Part shown: one piece after another, positions 42,966-54,416 of the stretch | Layout of the letters: each line of letters opens with the position of its first letter | Position numbering within the stretch: position 1 is the first letter of the stretch | Translations under genes and position numbers: made by a program | Source of the DNA: Candidatus Altimarinota bacterium | Lineage (GTDB): Bacteria; Patescibacteriota; Gracilibacteria; BD1-5; UBA2023 | NCBI GenBank assembly: GCA_028714815.1 | Contig: JAQTLR010000001.1 | Coordinates: 62,001 to 126,000, forward strand | Length of the DNA stretch: 64,000 nt | Direction: 5' to 3' | Notes under the pieces: generated by a model | The model's input: only the letters and a program-made list of their open reading frames with translations | What the model was told of the DNA's origin: nothing | The model's database searches: none

Positions 42966-43637
42966 TTATCCTTTTGGTGTTTTCCCTTCCTTTTCATCCC
43001 AGTATTTTTGTAATTCGTCCATCTTTCTAATAAAGTTGACTAAATAGTCAGCCCATTTTGCATACTCAATCAGTGATTCTGGCGAAAGTGGATCTAGGGT
43101 TTTTCCATTCTTAATGATTCTATATCTTCCATCAATCACCTTTTCCACGAATTCATCATCAGAAGCTCAGCGAAGTGCTGCATACCGCATCATGTCGGCT
43201 CGCGACCAATGAAAGTCATAGCACTCTTTTCCTGTTTTATCAAAGATCATATCTACATCTCTTCCATCGAGTGAAAGAGCAAATAAATTCCGACCTGGAA
43301 CTTCATGAATTTGAAGTGTCTTTTTTTCGATAGCCTGCTTGATAGGTGAATCAGCTTTGAGCGTCGGAATAAGTTTTACGAGAAATTCCCTCTTTTCTTG
43401 TTCGATTCTGAGTTCTCCCGTTTGCTCCGAAGTCGCTTTTGCCACCGCTCACTTGTCAGCAATATGTATAATTCCGCCAACACTTCAAGAAACCTTCTTT
43501 CGTAGAATGAAAACCGGGTTTTGACGATCGATTTCAGGTCATTTAGGCACACCAAGACTCTCCGCAGATCTCACCTCGGCAGGAGGCTGTATTTGCGGAT
43601 GATAGTGATCAGGAGGTATGGATGCTCAGATTGCCAT
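42966..43637 (-). CDS. Hypothetical protein, 223 residues
   Basis: Reading through several UGA codons joins two segments into one 223-residue protein from ATG 43635-43637 to TAA 42966-42968. The first ~40 residues are Pro-rich and probably disordered. The centre is a mixed domain (TLQIHEVPGRNLFALSLDG, then GKECYDFHWSRADMMRYAALR). The C-terminus is helical. It converges on the 881-residue gene with 31 nt between the stops. A toxin-immunity or regulator relation cannot be shown. Function is unknown. Confidence 0.5.
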
Positions 43638-43724
43638 CGTGTGGATTTTGGTAATTTGTTTTTATGATTGTTGCAATCATACCATATTTACTCGATTTTT
43701 ACAAGAAATTGAGGTTAAAATTCG

Positions 43725-43774
43725 CAGGCACCAAATAGAAAAATAGATAGACTATTCGACTGATTCGGTGCCTG
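43725..43774 (-). terminator. Inverted repeat, likely terminator of the copper operon
   Basis: CAGGCACC (43725-43732) and GGTGCCTG (43767-43774) form an 8-bp stem that extends through AAATAG/CTATTC-type pairing inside. It lies 20 nt after the SHOCT gene's stop. The flanking T run on the minus strand is weak (AATTTTAA), so termination efficiency is uncertain. Confidence 0.45.
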
Positions 43775-43793
43775 ATAGATAAAGTACTGCTTA

Positions 43794-44021
43794 TTACATC
43801 AAATCCTTCTTCATACTCTCAAACTCTTCCTTCGTAATCTCTCATTTCGCGTAACGCACTTTGAGGATATCGAGGGGTGTTTTCAATCTCTGTTCGTTTT
43901 GTGATTCCTTCATCCATTGGACGATAAAATAGAGCATCACGAGACAGAAGGCTATCCACAGGATTGGCCCGAGGGACATCCATCCCCCGTTGTAGCCGTA
44001 TCAATAGAATCCATTCATCAT
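43794..44021 (-). CDS. SHOCT-domain small membrane protein
   Basis: This 75-residue protein was hidden by two UGA codons. It has a Gly/Tyr/Trp-rich start, one transmembrane helix (LGPILWIAFCLVMLYFIV) and a C-terminal SHOCT motif: LDILKVRYAKGEITKEEFES, in which the Gly is UGA. The SHOCT short helix pair is usually at a protein's end and mediates oligomerisation. It is the last gene of the copper island, 30 nt after the first multicopper oxidase. Small SHOCT proteins often accompany copper exporters; the role is unknown. Stop TAA. Confidence 0.85.
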
Positions 44022-44050
44022 AATAGGGAAAATTAGAAAGTAAATTCGTA

Positions 44051-45796
44051 CTACTTTACCTCAAAGTTCAGCATCATATTGTCTTCCAAGTGTTCGGATA
44101 TGTGGCAGTGCGCCATCCATTTCCCGATATTGGAAGCATCGAGGAGTATGTCGACCGTATCACCCGATGGGATCATCACGGTATCCTTCCAGACGAGATT
44201 TTTCTGTCTCACTCCGTTCTGATCGATCACGAGAAATCGTTGTCCATGGAAATGGATCGGATGCTGCATGGCGTGAGGCGAATCGGGATCGTTGAATATC
44301 TTAATCTTGACCATGTCTCCTTTTTTGAAATCCCAGTTTATATCGTCGTTTTCTTTCTTGGTATCCGTATCGATAATCTTCCAGAGCGTATTTCCCGTGT
44401 TTGACGTTTGATTCATCATTTGCATCATTCCGTCCCCATTGTCCCATTCGATCACGGACGTTCATTGCTTTGGGGAGTTCGTTGTTGCATCCCCCATCAT
44501 ACCTCCCATTCCGCCACCGCCCATGTGACCGTTCATCGCATCATTATTTCCCATATCACCCATCATTCCTTTGAGTTTGACGGAGAGGGTGAGGTTTTTA
44601 TCCGGAGCCTTGTCAAAAGCCGATCGGAACGGATCTATACTCTTCACGGTCGAATCGTAGGTATGGAGGGTTTCGAATTCTTGCTTGTCAGATACGGAAA
44701 TGAAAGTCGGATCGTCTTGGACTTTGATCGCTCCGATTATCATCTTTCCGGAAGGAATGTCGTTGGTGAGTGCGAAGCTTCCAACGGTATTGAACCTTGC
44801 CTCGAAGATGTAGCGTTCGGAAGGTCCGATCGTAATGGCGTCCGTCCATGCTTCCTGCTCATATGCACCACCATCTGATCAGATGAGTTTCATCTTCACT
44901 CCGGGGATGGTGAGATGGAACGGACGAGCATTCGCCGAATTGGTGACGTAGAATCGTATTGTCTCTCCTTTCTTCGCGACGAATGCACGGTCTTCCTCCG
45001 GTTTCGTAATGAATGGGCCATCCGGTGTTGCTTGGTACATATCGTTCATCTGTCCATTTATGAGGAGCATGTTCCCATATCGTCACATCAGAGTATATCT
45101 CGGATCTTTTGCTCCGAACGGCGCGAGATTTCCGTCCTGATCCAAGAGGATATCGCTCACGAAGAATGGAACCTCCCGGTCTACCTTGTCCTTCCAAGCG
45201 TGTTCGGCATCCGGAGTGACGATGTAGTTTCCGTAAAGACCGGAGGCTTGGCTATATGATTCGGACATATGCGGATGATACCAGTAGGCTCCCGCGTCTG
45301 GAAACTTGATATCATAGGTGAAACTCTCTCCCGGCTTTACCGGGGCTTGCGTGACATTCGGAATCCCATCGAAGGCATTGTCGAGACGAACTCCGTGAGA
45401 ATGGATCGTATTCTCCGTATCGGTCAGGTTCTTGAAGACGATATGAACTGTGGATCCCTGTTTGGCACGGATCGTCGGGCCGGGAATCATTCCATTGTAG
45501 GCAAGGAGTTGGAGTTCTTTCCCGTGGATCAGTTTCTTCACGAATCCGGCGGTCATCTCGTAGGTGGCTCCGTCGGCAAGATCGACTATTTCGGAAGACT
45601 TCGCTTCTTGGAGATCCGCTACGGTTTTCGGTTGCGTAGGATTGATAATGGCACTGGTATTATTACTCACGATCGGAGCATTCGGGATCGTGTATCTTTC
45701 TTCCCGGTCGGGAAAGAAGCGAGGGTTCGTGAATACTGCGGTGCCAGTAATGAGAAGCAGGGCAAGCCCCGCCAAGATTTTATAGGTTGGTGCCAT
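44051..45796 (-). CDS. Multicopper oxidase (membrane-anchored)
   Basis: This 581-residue, three-cupredoxin enzyme has all four copper motifs: HSHG, YWYHPHM, HPIHFHGQ and HCHISEHLEDNMM. An N-terminal hydrophobic segment (ILAGLALLLITGTAVF) acts as a signal or anchor. It is expected to oxidise Cu(I) or organic substrates outside the membrane. A Met/Gly/His-rich loop (GHMGGGGMGGMMG) before the third domain resembles the methionine-rich insert of CueO-type cuprous oxidases. UGA at 45083, 44879 and 44459-44461 is Gly. Second paralogue at 48375. It lies 42 nt after the CDF gene. Stop TAG. Confidence 0.92.
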
Positions 45797-45838
45797 AGAT
45801 AAGTTTATTAGGAAATTAAGAGTTTTGGATTGAGAACA

Positions 45839-46756
45839 TTACGGTTGGCCGATACAATCGGTATCTTCGCATTTTTCTTGCTCGGTTTCAATTGTGACGT
45901 GCATTATATTCTTGTGCAAGAGCTTGTGGCGAATTACTTCTTTTACTGCCTTTCCGTCATGTCAACCCTGCATAACCACATGGGCGGTCATGGCATTTTG
46001 CGTCGTAGAGAGCGACCATACGTGCATATGGTGAACGTCGGCAATTCCGGGAATATCGAGAATTGCCTGCTTGATTTCAGAAATGCTCAGATCGGTCGGT
46101 ACTCCGTCGAAATTCATGCGAATCGCTTTTTTGAACAGGTCCACGACGCTCCATATCATCACGAGGGAGACGATGATAGAAATGATCGGATCAACCATCG
46201 TATATCCGGTAAAATATATGATAGCCCCTCAGACGGCGACACCGAACGAAACGAATGCGTCGCCAAGAAGGTGGAGGTATGCTGATTTGACGTTTATATC
46301 CTCCTTGGCTCACCGCATAAGCAGGAGTCCAGACGCCCCGTTTACGACGATTCCGATTGCAGCGACGATCATCATGGTCGTACCGACGGTTTCCACCGGA
46401 TGTAGGAATCGGCTGATCGCTTCGATGATCAGGTAGGATGCTGTCAGGATCAGGAGAGTGCTGTTTATGAGCGTAGCAAGCATGCCAGCCCGTCTGTACC
46501 CATAAGTAAAGGTCTCGGTGTTTCCAAGTCGAGAAGTCCAAATAGCGACTCCGGATATCACGAGACTTAGGATGTCCATCGCATTGTGTCCGGCGTCCGA
46601 GAGAAGAGCAAGCGAATGTATGTGAAACCCGAAGAAGGACTCTATCGCCACGAAAACGATGTTGACCGCGATGGCGCCGAAGAATGCGAACGAAAGGTTC
46701 GTAACTCCATGATCGTGGGAATCTTTATGATCGTGTTCGTGCGAGTGGTGGGGCAT
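45839..46756 (-). CDS. Cation diffusion facilitator (CzcD-like) transporter
   Basis: This 305-residue protein begins with a His-rich cytoplasmic tail (HHSHEHDHKDSHDHG) and has six hydrophobic helices. The metal-binding pairs are in ALLSDAGHNAMD (helix 2) and HLLGDAFVS (helix 5), the CDF pattern of Zn/Cd/Co exporters. A C-terminal cytoplasmic domain (DIPGIADVHHMHVWSL) completes the fold. It exports divalent metal in exchange for protons. UGA codons at 46310 and 45962 are Gly; the latter adds about 40 residues with a Cys/His end. Copper is not the usual substrate, so the island may give broader metal resistance. Stop TAA. Confidence 0.92.
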
Positions 46757-46839
46757 GGGTATTGATATGTGAGGAATTACGTATGCAGGTTTGTATGGAT
46801 TCCATTATAGCTTATTTCACTCGTTTCTCTGATTAAGGG

Positions 46840-47328
46840 TTACCGTTTTTCATATACGATTCGTATGATCTCGTCATCCTTTAATACGGTGTTCTCGAAC
46901 GTATCCACCTCCCGTCCGTTGACCGTTACCCGGATGCTGTGGGTGGCATCGGCTTTGCTATCGAGCAGTCGGTCTTTTGAAAACGGTCTTCCCCAAACGG
47001 CGAAAAAATCTCAAAGGGTGAAATCTTTTTCTATGGGAGACTCCACGTGTATCTTTCCTTTTTCTTCGTGGGTATGGATAGCATTCATACACCCCGGATG
47101 GATGCCGATGTTTTCGGGTATGTCGAATGCCGCTCCGTTATCGATGATTTCCAGATCCGCGTGAATATGGAATTGGGTTGCCGTATCGTTCGTGCAGGCA
47201 AGAGCGATCTCGCGCGACGATTTTTTCGAAAGACCGGTATCCGAGGTGGTCGCCCAAAAGACAGATGCGACAATCAGCGTTCCGCCCGCAAGCCATATCC
47301 AATAGTGTTTTCATGGGTTCGTTTTCAT
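46840..47328 (-). CDS. Membrane-anchored His-rich periplasmic protein
   Basis: This 162-residue protein reads through two UGA codons. One N-terminal hydrophobic helix (YWIWLAGGTLIVASVFWA) is followed by an extracytoplasmic domain with FHIHADLEI, IHPGCMNAIHTHEEKGKIHV and a C-terminal beta-grasp-like region (IRVTVNGREVDTFENTVL). The clustered His, Cys and Met are plausible copper ligands. I do not know a named family for it, but the neighbours (DsbA-like protein, CDF, oxidases) suggest a copper-binding or delivery role. Stop TAA at 46840-46842. Confidence 0.7.
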
Positions 47329-47371
47329 TTGTTTTTGTTGAAGGATAAAGGTTACGGGATAATTTCGGGAG

Positions 47372-48280
47372 TTACTTCAAAAGTTTCTCTATCACACGTT
47401 CGAATTCGGAACTCGGGTAGGCTCCGGCGATAAGCTCGTAGGCTCCGGTCTCGTTGTTGATGACGAGGGTTCCAGGAGTTCCCTGTACTCCGTATTTCTT
47501 TCCTTCTGCCGTTTCAGCATCGTATCGGGCAATATCTTTTTTCGAGTCGATACATTCCTGAACTTTCTTTCCATCCACTCCGATTTCTTTCGCGAGAGGG
47601 ACAAGGCTATCTTTTGAGAATCCCGTTCCATTCCCTCCATTAGTACGCTCGAATATCTTATTGTAGAATGATACGTATTTTTCCGTTCCTCCGAGGTCTC
47701 CGACGCAAAGAAGCGCATTCGCTTCGATTTCAGCATTTTCATGTGGCACTCCGCGGAAAGTCTTGTAGATGTAATTTACTTTCCCTGCGTACTTTTCAAG
47801 GGTTTTCTGGATCGTTCCATCCTTGTATTGGCGGATGCAGAACGGACATTCGAGGTCGCTATATTCCACGAGTGTTATTTTCGCATCCTTGTTTCCTTCG
47901 AGGTAGGCGGCTTGTTTGATCGCGGTTATCTCGTCCTTGGACATCTTCTTGGATTCGGTCGAAGTTGTGGTATTCGTGGTTGCTGCCGTTTGAGCAGTAC
48001 CTCCTCATTTCTGTACGAATTCACGGATCTGCGGAAGCTGTTGTGCCAGTTGGAGGCGTTGCGCCTCGGTAATCAGGTCGTAGTTCTCCTTTCCGCCGTT
48101 CTTCGCGTATTCGATGGCGAGATAACCGTCCAGTACGTCCTTCGAGGCTTGTTTGGAGAAGAAATACGATGATCCAACGCTCGCTCCGATAGAGACGAGG
48201 AGGAGGAGAACGATCAGTTTTCTCGGTTGGTGTGCCTTCTGGGTTGAACAGCATGATTCTTCATTTGAGTGGTGATTCAT
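47372..48280 (-). CDS. DsbA-like thiol-disulfide protein, membrane-anchored
   Basis: This 302-residue protein has an N-terminal cytoplasmic tail with adjacent Cys (EESCCST), one transmembrane helix (LIVLLLLVSIGASVGSSYFF), a linker rich in Thr, and a thioredoxin-fold domain of the DsbA/Thioredoxin_4 group: LVEYSDLECPFC with active site CPFC, and the cis-Pro loop VQGTPGTLV. It makes or isomerises disulfides outside the membrane, where the copper proteins and other Cys-containing surface proteins fold. A UGA at 48005-48007 joins the two parts. I choose ATG 48278-48280 over upstream in-frame starts because it keeps the short basic tail before the helix. Stop TAA. Confidence 0.88.
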
Positions 48281-48374
48281 AGTTATAGATGTGATAGAGA
48301 TAAATATTCGCATGTTTCTTTCGTACCAGAGAGCGGGCAATTATCGCCCGCCCCGGAACGTTTTTTGCTTAAAA

Positions 48375-50147
48375 TTACTTTACGCTAAATCCGAATCCCA
48401 TACCGGAATGGAGATGTTCCGTGATGTGACAGTGCGCCATCCAACTTCCCGGATTGGACATGTCGACGAGGATATCGACCGACTGTCCGGCCGGTACGAG
48501 TACCGTATCCTTCCAGACTGGATTATCATTTTTTGTTCCGTTCTCATTCAGAATAATGAATCGTTGTCCGTGAATATGGAATGGGTGCTGCATCGGGTGC
48601 ATCGTATTCGCATCATTGTTGATGTGTATTTTTACGAGATCACCCTTCTTGAATGTCCAGTCGATATCGCCGTTTACTTTGTTCGTGTCGGTATCGGTAA
48701 TCTGCCAAGTGGTGGTTTTGCTATTGGAAACGGCATTTTCAACACCCATAGTATCTTCCCATTCGAGTCCATCCTTTGCAACTGGTTCATCCGTCATTCC
48801 GCCCATCATATTCGACATACCGTTCGCTCCCATCATACTCAGAGAAAGGGCAATATTCTTATCTGCTTTTTTCGCATAATACGAATCGAATTTGCTCATC
48901 TCGGCAACTATGTCCGCATTGGTTTTCAATATTCCGAATGACGCCGAATTATCCTTGTCCGTTGTTCCTGAGATATTTACCGCCCCGATCGTATAGGTCT
49001 TGTCGGGAGTCGTATGTGTGATCGTGTACTTTCCCGAAGTTGGGAAGTATGCTTCGACCACATAACGCTCTGCCGGAGCGATAATAACGGAATCTATGAA
49101 TGTTTCTTTCTCATACTTTCCGGCATCCGATCCGACGAGTTTCAGCTTCGCTCCCGGAATGGAGAGGTTAAATGTGCGAGCGCTTGCCGCATTCGTGAAA
49201 TAGAATCTGATGACATCCCCTTTCTTCGCGTCGAGTGAGTATGTATCGGTTCCGTTTACAAGAAGAGTATTCCCGTACCGTCCCATGATGGCGTGATCGG
49301 TAAAATCTTGTGGAAACGATGCGGTTTGTCCGTTATTTATAAGGATATCACTCAGCGTCAAATACTCCTCATGATTAACAGGACTGGTGAATCCGGAAGC
49401 CGTGTCGGAGACGATATAATTTCCGTAGAGCCCCATTCACTGACCGATGTCGTCCCGGAGATGCGGATGATACCAGAAAGCTCCCGCATCCGGGAAGTTA
49501 ATAGTATATTCTACAACATTACCGGATGGTAAGGAAACCGGAGTGAGACCGCCCTGTTCCGGAGGAACCCCGTCAAAGGCCTGTGCCACGCGGACTCAGT
49601 GGGAATGGAGCGTGGTATTGAAGCCAGCGATAGTGTTTTTCAATCGAATCTTTATCGTTGCTCCTTTCGGTGCGCGGATGACTGGTCCGGGAACCGATCC
49701 GTTATACGCGTACATAGCGACTTCGTTCCCCGCGATCATTTTCTTTACGCGGGAAACGGTAATATCGTATGCATCCCCGTTTTTGAGATCGACAATCGGA
49801 GTCGGAGTTGCTTCGGGAAGCGATGATACACTTTTTTCTGAAACCAGAGCCCTGACTGCTTGAAGTTTCTGCCCGATCGATTCTTTCAGCGACCCCATAA
49901 GCATTCCATCGATCTTTTGCATGATCATACCGAGACGAGGTTGATCATTCCCGATCGAGTCTAATTTACTCTGAACGAACGATTCTTCCTGTACGGTCAA
50001 TATTCTTGCAGACATCATTCCTGATGCAGTGCCATTCATTATATTCCCAGATGTCATCATATGGGAAGTATCTCCCATTGCAGAAGCAAGAGGAGAGAGT
50101 GTGATTACTCATACGAGCAATACGGAAACGATTGTAGATTTTTTCAT
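48375..50147 (-). CDS. Multicopper oxidase (secreted, second paralogue)
   Basis: This 590-residue enzyme has a signal peptide (MKKSTIVSVLLVGVITLSPLASA, one Gly being UGA) and the four copper motifs HSHG, FWYHPHL, HPFHIHGQ and HCHITEHLHSGM. The Gly of HSHG is encoded by UGA (49596-49598), so the active site itself needs the altered code. It carries a Met-rich N-terminal region after the signal and a Met-rich loop (MMGANGMSNMMGG) before domain 3. It is clearly related to the oxidase at 44051, so the pair may come from duplication or separate acquisition. Stop TAA. Confidence 0.92.
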
Positions 50148-50241
50148 AGTGTTGTAGGTTAAATAATGGTAATAATAGAAATATGAATGTACTGGTTGAG
50201 AACCCATTCAAAGGAAGGTATCCTTATAATCAATCCTGATA

Positions 50242-53200
50242 TTATTTGCTTATGCTTCCGGTACTGGTAGGTATTGCGACACTACCAGTATTACTTACAA
50301 TAGCCCCCGTATTACTGCTCGCAGTAACCGTTCTCGGCACTTCTTTCACGATATTCTCTGCGAACTTTTTCGGAACGAAATGCATCATATCGAGCATAGT
50401 GTAGGTTTTTTTCGGCAATCCCATGACAATGAGATTGCTTCCGTCCTCGTCGTCGAGCTTATCCTGTAATTTCGTAAATTCCTTGGCTTGAAGCATTTCC
50501 TCCGCGTCCGTATACCCTATGTAGACCGGAAGGTAGGTTTTCCCGTCCAATGTGAATACTGTTTTCTTCGGATTGATGAGGGAACTGAATTGCGTTGGGA
50601 TATTCGTCGCGTCGAACAGGTAGTAGAAACTGAGTTCTCCGAGCGGAGATTCCGTGATGACGAGGTCTTCTCCGAGTTTGACAGCATCGAAGGTCTCTTT
50701 GTTCATAATATGTGTATCGTCGAGAAACGTGTTGGTCGGTTCGAGGATTCCGGTTATCCGTACTTTCGGTACTCCGAAGAAATCGGAAAGTTCCGACCCA
50801 ACACCCTTTATAAGACCTTCCCGGATCATCATGGAGGCTTCGGTGTACCCGAGGACTACGCCGTTGTTGCTAAAATCTGCTGTTCCATTCTTGATTCTAA
50901 GTTCGTTCGGAAGCGAACTTGCGTCCGTCATGACCTTCGGAAATCCACCCTTGTCGAACCCGATCTTCACGCGAGTGGACGCGAGGTAATCGTGGATATC
51001 GCTGACGAGTCCCGGTGAATGGGCCGTATATGACTGTGTGGCATTGGTTACTCCGGAGAATTGCGAGAATTCCCAGAATACGAATACAAAGAATGCGGTC
51101 ATAAGCACCGGGGCGATCTTCGAGAGGACGTTCATGCGTTTCGGATGGAAGTTTTTGAGGAGGAGCGAATTGGTTACAACCGATACCGAAGAGAGCGCCA
51201 TTGCGAGTCCGGCAAGTTCTGGCTTCAATACCAACCCAAGGGAAGCGAGCGCTCCGGCGGCAACTGGAATCCCAAGAACGTTGTAGAACAGTGCAAAGAA
51301 CATGTTTTGCTTGATCTTCCCGACCGTTTCTTTACTGAGTTTTATTGCCGTAAGTACGTCGTTCAGATCGTTTTTCATGATGATCATCTGCCCTGACTCC
51401 ATAGCAACGTCCGCTCCACTTCCCATGGCGATTCCGAGATCCGCCTGAACGAGAGCGGGAGAATCGTTGATTCCGTCCCCGACCATCGCGACCGTGTATC
51501 CTTCCTGTTGGAGTTTCTTCACTTCGAGCGCTTTATTTTCGGGAAGGACTTCCGCGAGGATGTTCTCGATCCCGAGCTGCCGTCCGATCGCCTGCGCCGT
51601 GCGAAGGTTATCCCCGGTGATCATGTAGACCTTGATTCCGAGTTTTTTGAGCCTTTCGAGGGCTTCTAATGAAGTCGTCTTAACTGTATCGGCAACAGCA
51701 ATGAGACCGATGACATTGTTCGTGTCGGCGAGCATCATGACCGTCTTTCCTTCACTCTCCATGTTCTCGATATAGGCTTGAACGTTGAGAATAATGTTGT
51801 TTTCTGCGAGAAGTTTTCTCGTTCCGAGTAAGTAGGTGTTTCCATTCACTACTCCTTTGACTCACTTTCCAGGAACTGCCTCAAAATTCTCAACGAGGTA
51901 ATTCATGGCTCGATTTTCTTCACCGTATTTCACAATAGCTTCCGCAAGCGGATGTTCGGACTTCTTTTCGAGCGACATGGCGAGCGAGAGAATTTCGGAT
52001 TCCGAATGAGATCCGAGGCTGACAATGTTCGTTACCTTCGGTTTTCCCTCGGTGAGCGTTCCCGTCTTATCGAATACGATGGCATTGACTCGACAAGCAA
52101 CTTCAAGCGGTTCTCCTCCTTTAATGAGGATTCCGTTCTGCGCCCCCTTTCCGGTTCCGACCATGATGGCAGTCGGGGTTGCAAGTCCGAGCGCACACGG
52201 ACATGCGATGACGATGACGGCCGCGAAATAGAGGAGTGCGACCGAGAATGCCGCGCCGAGGAGGAAGTACCAGACCGCGAACGTGATAAGAGCGATGACG
52301 ATGACAGTCGGAACGAAGTACGCGGAAATCGTATCCGCGACACCTTGGATGGGCGCTTTCGATCACTGGGCCTCCTCGATCAGACGAATGATTCCGGCAA
52401 GCGCGGTTTCCTCTCCGAGTTTCGTTGCTCTGAATTCGAAGCTTCCGAGTTTGTTCATAGTCCCGGCGAACACCTTCGACTCGATGGACTTCTCGACCGG
52501 CATGCTTTCTCCGGTGAGCATGGATTCGTCGATGCTCGAATGTCCTTCGGTAATCTCTCCGTCCACGGGGATTTGCTCTCCCGGACGCACAACGATGATA
52601 TCGCCGAACGCGACGGAATCGATCGCGATGTCCACGATGTTCCCGCCACGTTTTACGCGGGCGGTTTTCGGTGCGAGTCCCATGAGTTTTTCGATCGCTT
52701 CGGAAGTTTTCCCCTTCGCTTTCGCTTCGAAGTACTTCCCGAGTGTTACGAACGTCACGAGGAACGCCGCCACCTCGAAGTAGATGTTCGGAATCTTCAT
52801 TCCTTGGAGTCCGATGATGGAACCGGTTTCCGTCAGGTAGGTGAAATAGGAATAGAGACTGTAAATGTATGCTACGAGCGTCCCGATCGAAATGAGCGAG
52901 AACATATTGAACGTCCGCATTTTAAGCGCCGACCATGCCCCGAAGAAATAGTCTTTCCCGATGATGAAAAGCACCGGGGTGGCGAGGAAGAATGAAATGA
53001 GCGCCGAGTACGGCATGACCGCTTTCTCAAACGGCAATCCCGGAACGAAGTCGTATACCATGAACGCCACCATCGGGAGCGACAGAATTCCTCCCGCGAG
53101 GAACTTATGGAACCAAGACTTCAATTCCTTTTTTCGTTTGTCGGTTTCCGAAATCTTGCTTTCGCCCTGTGCCTTCGCCGTATAGCCAGCATCCAAGACC

Positions 53201-53700
53201 GCTTTTTCGAGGTCTCCGATATTGGTTTTCTTCGGATCGAACTTGATTCGTGCCTTTTCGGAAGCGAAATTCACGTTCGCTTCTTCTACTCAGGAAACGT
53301 GCCTGAGTGATTTTTCGATAAGGGAACTGCAACTCGTACAGTGCATCCCCTCGATGTTCAGAATCGCGATGGAGGTATCGGACGCCTTCGGAGCAGGGTG
53401 GTGCGGAGTTTCTGTAACCTCGACCGGTTCCGCTTGCGTTATCGATTGCTCCGTAGCGATCGGTTCTGGAAGCCTTTCTTCTTCCTCACTCTCCATGATC
53501 GCTTCGTATTCGGCGTCATCGCGGATCGCTTTGGCGATGGCTTCTCCGGAAACGCCCGAATCCGTTTCGAGATAGAGTTTTCTTTGTTCCAGATCGAATG
53601 CTTTCGATTCGATCCCTGAGATGTTTTTTAGTGTCATGCCGATGAGTTTGATGCACGATTCGCAGTGGATCGTCGGCAGGCTGATGGTTATCTTCTTCAT
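50242..53700 (-). CDS. copA: Cu(+)-exporting P1B-type ATPase with C-terminal extension
   Basis: This 1152-residue protein has two heavy-metal domains (IHCESC, Cys 13/16; MHCTSC, Cys 121/124). Between and around them lies an acidic linker. The P-type core has the CPC helix (IACPCALG), DKTGT with phospho-Asp about D544, [15 protein letters not shown] and [10 protein letters not shown], and membrane helices in the P1B order. It pumps Cu(I) out of the cytoplasm. A usual CopA ends near residue 857; this one has about 295 more residues: an extra hydrophobic helix ([15 protein letters not shown]) and a mostly beta domain, ending in a Thr/Ser/Val-rich tail. An extra helix would place that domain outside. 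UGA at 53290, 52363 and 51862 is Gly. Stop TAA. Confidence 0.93.
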
Positions 53701-53729
53701 AAATTTTGAGTTATATAGATAAAGTGGGA

Positions 53730-53957
53730 TTATTCGTCTTTTGTGACTTTTTTGATCTTGAAAGAGGTTTCTTCTTCGAGATGAACAATAATATTCTCCT
53801 CGGTTATCTGCGCCTCGTCATAATCGCATTGGATCCGTTTCGTTCCGACATCGATCTGTACATTGTCGATCGTCCGGAGATCGCCGAATGCCATGCGAAG
53901 AATTTTCTTGCATGCTTCGCAGTGTATTTCCGGAGCGGAGAGCAGTAGTGTTTTCAT
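53730..53957 (-). CDS. Heavy-metal-associated domain copper chaperone
   Basis: This 75-residue protein is a single HMA domain: PEIHCEACKKIL supplies the C-x-x-C metal site (CEAC), then the usual beta-alpha-beta pattern. It is a CopZ-like cytoplasmic carrier that would deliver Cu(I) to CopA, whose gene starts 29 nt downstream. The tail is Lys-rich. It has no in-frame UGA. Stop TAA. Confidence 0.9.
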   Translation of the reverse strand: MKTLLLSAPEIHCEACKKILRMAFGDLRTIDNVQIDVGTKRIQCDYDEAQITEENIIVHLEEETSFKIKKVTKDE

Positions 53958-53992
53958 AGTGATTTTGTTATGATGTAAATGGTTGAGAGATT

Positions 53993-54379
53993 TTACTTGG
54001 CCGTGTTATCGACGATGTTTCGAATAGTTGCGTCAAGTCATTCGAATTTTTCGTTCAGCTCAGTGTTCGGAAAGAATTGAGAGAGGAAGGCGGGTCGTAT
54101 GGCCGAGACGACGGTTTTCCCGTCTTTGACGTAAACGCTCAATCTGCAAGGCAACCAAAGACTTATATTCATATCGGCATTCAGGGCTTCGTAGGCGAGT
54201 TTGGCATTGCAGAACTCGATTATTTTGAGAGGTCCTCTCTCGTATCATTTTTCGCTCAGAGTCTGGTGAACATCGTGGATATGCAGTACCCGCATGCCCG
54301 CCGTCGCTATTGCTTCTTGTGCGCTTTGTATGGCCACATCGAAGGATTTTTCGGTTGTTACCGTATAATCGAATTTCAT
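53993..54379 (-). CDS. DUF302 family protein
   Basis: This 128-residue protein was hidden by two UGA codons. It matches the DUF302 layout: FDYTVTTEKSFDVAIQSAQE, LHIHDVHQTLSEKG, then IIEFCNAKLAYEALNAD and the LWLPCRLSVYVKDGKT strand pair. DUF302 proteins occur beside metal and redox genes; their biochemistry is unsettled, although a conserved Cys pair could bind metal or haem. It lies 35 nt before the copper chaperone in the operon. Stop TAA at 53993-53995. Confidence 0.85.
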
Positions 54380-54416
54380 GGTTTGGTATGTTAGGAATTA
54401 CAATACTGTTCCGCTT

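Noticed and set aside
51952-52995. 347-codon plus-strand frame over copA
   Set aside because: Antisense of CopA; acidic/Arg/His-rich shadow without motifs.
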